Positions 23,593 through 26,028 of a stretch of DNA of 26,028 nt are shown one piece after another. Each line of letters begins with the position of its first letter. The first letter of the stretch is position 1. Below the pieces are notes generated by a model, which was not told where the DNA came from, made no database searches, and was given only the letters and a program-made list of their open reading frames with translations. The stretch comes from CAZWRV01 sp964636325 (GTDB lineage: Bacteria; Verrucomicrobiota; Lentisphaeria; Victivallales; GWF2-50-93). Position numbers and translations under genes: made by a program. Where the stretch lies: contig CAZWRV010000093.1 in the NCBI GenBank assembly GCA_964636325.1, positions 1-26,028 of the forward strand. The letters run 5' to 3'.

Positions 23593-25893
23593 ATGTCAAA
23601 AATCAAACCACCCCGAATCACGTTCTGGAGCCGTCCTGGAAAAGACCGGCACGACCCGGTCCTCGGCCAGGCTCAGGGAAATCCATCCGAAATGAATTTC
23701 GAAGGCGAAGGGCGCTTCTATGCCGGGCGCATCGAGGTGCCTGCGGCCGGGACGCTGGTGCTTCAACTTGTTTCGCCGCGACCGCTGCGCCTGTGGATCG
23801 ACGGCGCGCCGATGCTGGACGAAGGTTTGCTGTGGCGTTTCTACGAGCGCAGGATACTTGCCGCCGTCCTTTTCCCGTGCGTGAAGGGTGAGACCCCGTT
23901 TCTGGTGGAGGTCGGTCCGCGCTCGGGCTGGGGCCGCTGGATCGACGACGACTGCCCGTCGCGCAACCGCGAATATGTCCGCAGCGAACTTCGCAGGCGT
24001 CTTCCCGACCTTCTTGGCCTGACGGCCGCGGTAGTTGAAAATGCAAGAGGCCCTGCCGTCAGCCTGCGCTTCCTGCCGTCGCAGTTCCGCAAGGACGGGA
24101 TCGCCTGGCAGCATGTGATTGCTCGGCCCGCGCCCGGCTTCAGCGGACGTGCCCCTTCGCTCGACTTCTGGTCGCCGGCGGAGGAGCCTGAGGAGCCGCT
24201 GTTCCTTTCGTCGTCGGTCCTGCCGTGCAATGCAGTGGACGGCACGACGGACGAGGAGCGCCGCCGCGGCATCCGCCGCCTCTATCTACCTGTGGCTAAT
24301 CCGCTTGACGAGCCCGAGCCGCTGCGCAAGACGGGCGCCAAGGAGAAGCGGATCGAGCCTTCCATCGAAGTCGCCCGCTGGATTAAACTCGCCATAGAGG
24401 GCGCCGAAGGGAAGATAGAACTGCCAATGCCTGCCTTCGAGAGCCTCGGCCGCAAGGCGCCTCGGCGCGAATGGCGCGAGCTAGCCTGGCCGTCCTACGC
24501 CGATGCGAAGGCGAAGCTGCCCGTCCCGATCCTGCCCGACAAATATTCCTGGATGCAGAAGCTCTACGACTTCACGTGGGAAGTTCTCTTCAAGCTTGTC
24601 CGGCGCCCGCGTCCTGAAAGCGGCCTGCCCAACCAGTATGTCGCGACGGCGATGCAGGGCTTCCTCCACCACCAGTTCGTATGGGATTCGTCGTTCACCG
24701 CCATGTGCACGGCCTACGGCTGGCGCGCGATGCCGTATCTCGCGACGCTGGACGTGCTCTATTCGCGCCAGTTCGACGGCGGCTACATTCACCGCGAGCA
24801 CGACATACGCGACGGAGTTCCGGCCGCATACGAGCCGGACTTCAGTCCGAATCCCCCGATAATGACGATCGCCGAATGGGCCATCGCCGGCTTGACCGGC
24901 GACAAGCTCCGCCTCGCAAAAGTATATCCTATATTAAAGGACAATCACAGGTGGCTGCAGGCCAACCGCAGGCTGCCGAACGGGGTCTACTGGACCACGG
25001 GCCTCGCGAACGGTCTGGACAATTCGCCGTCCCTCGGCGACGGCTATCCGTGCCTCACCGCGCAGATGGCGCACGAGGCCGAAGTCCTCGGCAGGATAGC
25101 CCGCGTCCTCGGACTCGCGAAAGAAGCCAGGGCCTGGGAGGCCGAGCATGCCGCGGTCGGCAGGGCGCTCAACGCGCATCTCTGGAGCGAAAAGCAGCGC
25201 ATCTACGCTACGTCGCTGCCTGACGGCGGTCATAATCCGAACAAGGTTGTCACCGCCTTCTGGCCGCTATGGGCCGGAGTGGTCCCTCCTCAGCGCGTCG
25301 AAGCGCTGGCGAAGCACCTCAAGGATCCGGAAAGCTTCTGGCGGCACCATCCGATTCCCAGCCTAGCCGCAGACTCGCCGTTCTTCCGCCCTCCGGGCGA
25401 CTACTGGCGGGGCTCGACCTGGGCACCCACCAACTTCGCCGCAATCAAGGGCTTCGACCGCGCCGGCCGCCATGACTTGGCCGTTGAAACCGCGTTGCGC
25501 CACCTGCGCTGCATGATGGACGTCTTCGAAGACACCGGCCACATCTGGGAGAACTACTGCAGCGAGAAGTCGGCGAAGGGATCCTGGTCAGGTCCGGACT
25601 ACTGCTGGACCGCGCTGGGCCCGGTCGCGATGCTCTTCGAGGTAGTCATCGGCCTGCAGGCCGACGCCCTGGAGAACACGCTCCGCTGGCAGCTGCCTGA
25701 CGAGCCGGGCTTCGGAGTCCGCAACTACCCGTTCGGCCCGGCGACCGTTACGGCGGTCTGCCGCGTCGGCGAGAAGGGCGGGCGGAGCATCGATGTCGAC
25801 AGCGACAGGGCCTTCACTCTCGAAGTCATTGCGCCAGGCCGCAAGGCCACCCTGCACCAGTGCCGATGCGGAAGGACCACGATCGGAATCTGA
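23593..25893 (+). CDS. MGH1-like / GH63-related glycosidase, cytoplasmic
   Basis: This 766-residue protein has an N-terminal beta-sandwich-like part (about 1-300). An (alpha/alpha)6-barrel of the MGH1/GH63-GH37 type (clan GH-G) follows, from about residue 310 to 700. Family marks are W364-D365 (FVWDSSFTAM), the candidate general acid D476 in GLANGLDNSP, the GSTWAPTNFAAIKGF segment, and the candidate general base E653 in GHIWENY. Enzymes of this clan invert alpha-glucosidic or mannosylglycerate-type bonds; the exact substrate is unclear. The absence of a signal peptide points to the cytoplasm. The frame extends to 23542, but ATG 23593 has GAGG 7 nt before it and begins SKIKPPRITFW, so it is preferred. 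It stands alone, followed by a short palindrome and a BIME. Confidence 0.85.
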   Translation: MSKIKPPRITFWSRPGKDRHDPVLGQAQGNPSEMNFEGEGRFYAGRIEVPAAGTLVLQLVSPRPLRLWIDGAPMLDEGLLWRFYERRILAAVLFPCVKGETPFLVEVGPRSGWGRWIDDDCPSRNREYVRSELRRRLPDLLGLTAAVVENARGPAVSLRFLPSQFRKDGIAWQHVIARPAPGFSGRAPSLDFWSPAEEPEEPLFLSSSVLPCNAVDGTTDEERRRGIRRLYLPVANPLDEPEPLRKTGAKEKRIEPSIEVARWIKLAIEGAEGKIELPMPAFESLGRKAPRREWRELAWPSYADAKAKLPVPILPDKYSWMQKLYDFTWEVLFKLVRRPRPESGLPNQYVATAMQGFLHHQFVWDSSFTAMCTAYGWRAMPYLATLDVLYSRQFDGGYIHREHDIRDGVPAAYEPDFSPNPPIMTIAEWAIAGLTGDKLRLAKVYPILKDNHRWLQANRRLPNGVYWTTGLANGLDNSPSLGDGYPCLTAQMAHEAEVLGRIARVLGLAKEARAWEAEHAAVGRALNAHLWSEKQRIYATSLPDGGHNPNKVVTAFWPLWAGVVPPQRVEALAKHLKDPESFWRHHPIPSLAADSPFFRPPGDYWRGSTWAPTNFAAIKGFDRAGRHDLAVETALRHLRCMMDVFEDTGHIWENYCSEKSAKGSWSGPDYCWTALGPVAMLFEVVIGLQADALENTLRWQLPDEPGFGVRNYPFGPATVTAVCRVGEKGGRSIDVDSDRAFTLEVIAPGRKATLHQCRCGRTTIGI

Positions 25894-25901
25894 ATTCAGA
25901 T
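25888..25901 (+). terminator. Short palindrome followed by T-run after the MGH1 gene
   Basis: ATCTGAATTCAGAT is a perfect 14-bp palindrome spanning the stop codon, and it is followed by a run of T residues. Having no loop, it is a poor intrinsic terminator, but a shifted fold (TCAGA/TCTGA) is also possible. Confidence 0.25.
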
Positions 25902-25981
25902 TTTCTGATCATCGCAGTGAAGGAGTTATATGGGGGAAAAATGATCTCGAGGGATTCGCAGTTTTGTCGATCGAACTCGAT

Positions 25982-26028
25982 GGAGGGCGGAGCCGTGCTC
26001 CGCCGCGGTTGAGCTCGGCTCAACCCTC
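25982..26028. repeat. GGAG-type REP/BIME double hairpin, copy 2 (cut by window end)
   Basis: GGAG (25982-25985), hairpin GGCGGAGC-CGT-GCTCCGCC (25986-26004) and hairpin GGTTGAGC-TCG-GCTCAACC (26007-26025) match the copy at 14589. The stems are identical and only the loops differ. The final base of the closing CTCC lies beyond the window. It is preceded by GAACTCGA (25973-25980) and a CGACAAAACTG box (25959-25969, opposite strand). Confidence 0.75.

Overview
The window is about 26 kb of GC-rich bacterial chromosome. It most likely comes from a member of the Lentisphaerota (Victivallales-like) or a close PVC-group relative. The gene types point there: two TIGR02532-type pseudopilins with an H-X9-DG C-terminus sit next to very large secreted DUF4838 and DUF6067-like putative glycosidases, with GntR/periplasmic-binding-protein hybrid regulators, a formylglycine sulfatase, a URO-D/MtaA-like protein and an MGH1-type glycosidase nearby. 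This assignment rests on family recognition, not on a marker gene. There are no rRNA or tRNA genes, CRISPR arrays or transposase genes.

Region 1 (1-14445) is a mirrored divergon for a complex glycan. Two different GntR-type regulators are transcribed away from each other from a 155-bp AT-rich control region (6459-6613). Leftward, the regulator is followed by an H-X9-DG pseudopilin and a 1384-residue secreted CBM9-like/DUF6067/LamG-like protein, ending in a good intrinsic terminator at 1-32. Rightward, the regulator is followed by a secreted DUF4838 protein, a second H-X9-DG pseudopilin, and a second, larger DUF4838 protein that overlaps the pseudopilin by ATGA. Each arm therefore pairs its own regulator and its own pseudopilin with giant exported hydrolase-like proteins.

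Region 2 (14446-19741) is a leftward operon: IclR regulator, cytoplasmic sulfatase (26-nt overlap), URO-D/MtaA-like protein, MBL-fold hydrolase, and the C-terminal remnant of what looks like an MFS transporter. A perfect 14-bp inverted repeat (41 bp in all) interrupts the remnant, and removing it rejoins one reading frame. The gaps in and around this operon are filled with REP/BIME-type double hairpins of two families (GTAG foot and GGAG foot) that share flanking boxes.

Region 3 (19742-26028) holds an SF1 (Upf1/DNA2-like) helicase divergent from the IclR gene, a long AT-rich imperfect palindrome, a small membrane-anchored protein of unknown function, and a cytoplasmic MGH1/GH63-like glycosidase. 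It ends in another GGAG-type BIME that the window edge cuts by one base.

A plausible overall picture is that exported DUF6067/DUF4838 proteins attack a polysaccharide outside the cytoplasm. The sulfatase, MGH1 glycosidase, URO-D-like protein and MBL hydrolase have no export signal and would act on imported products. The substrate cannot be read from the sequence.
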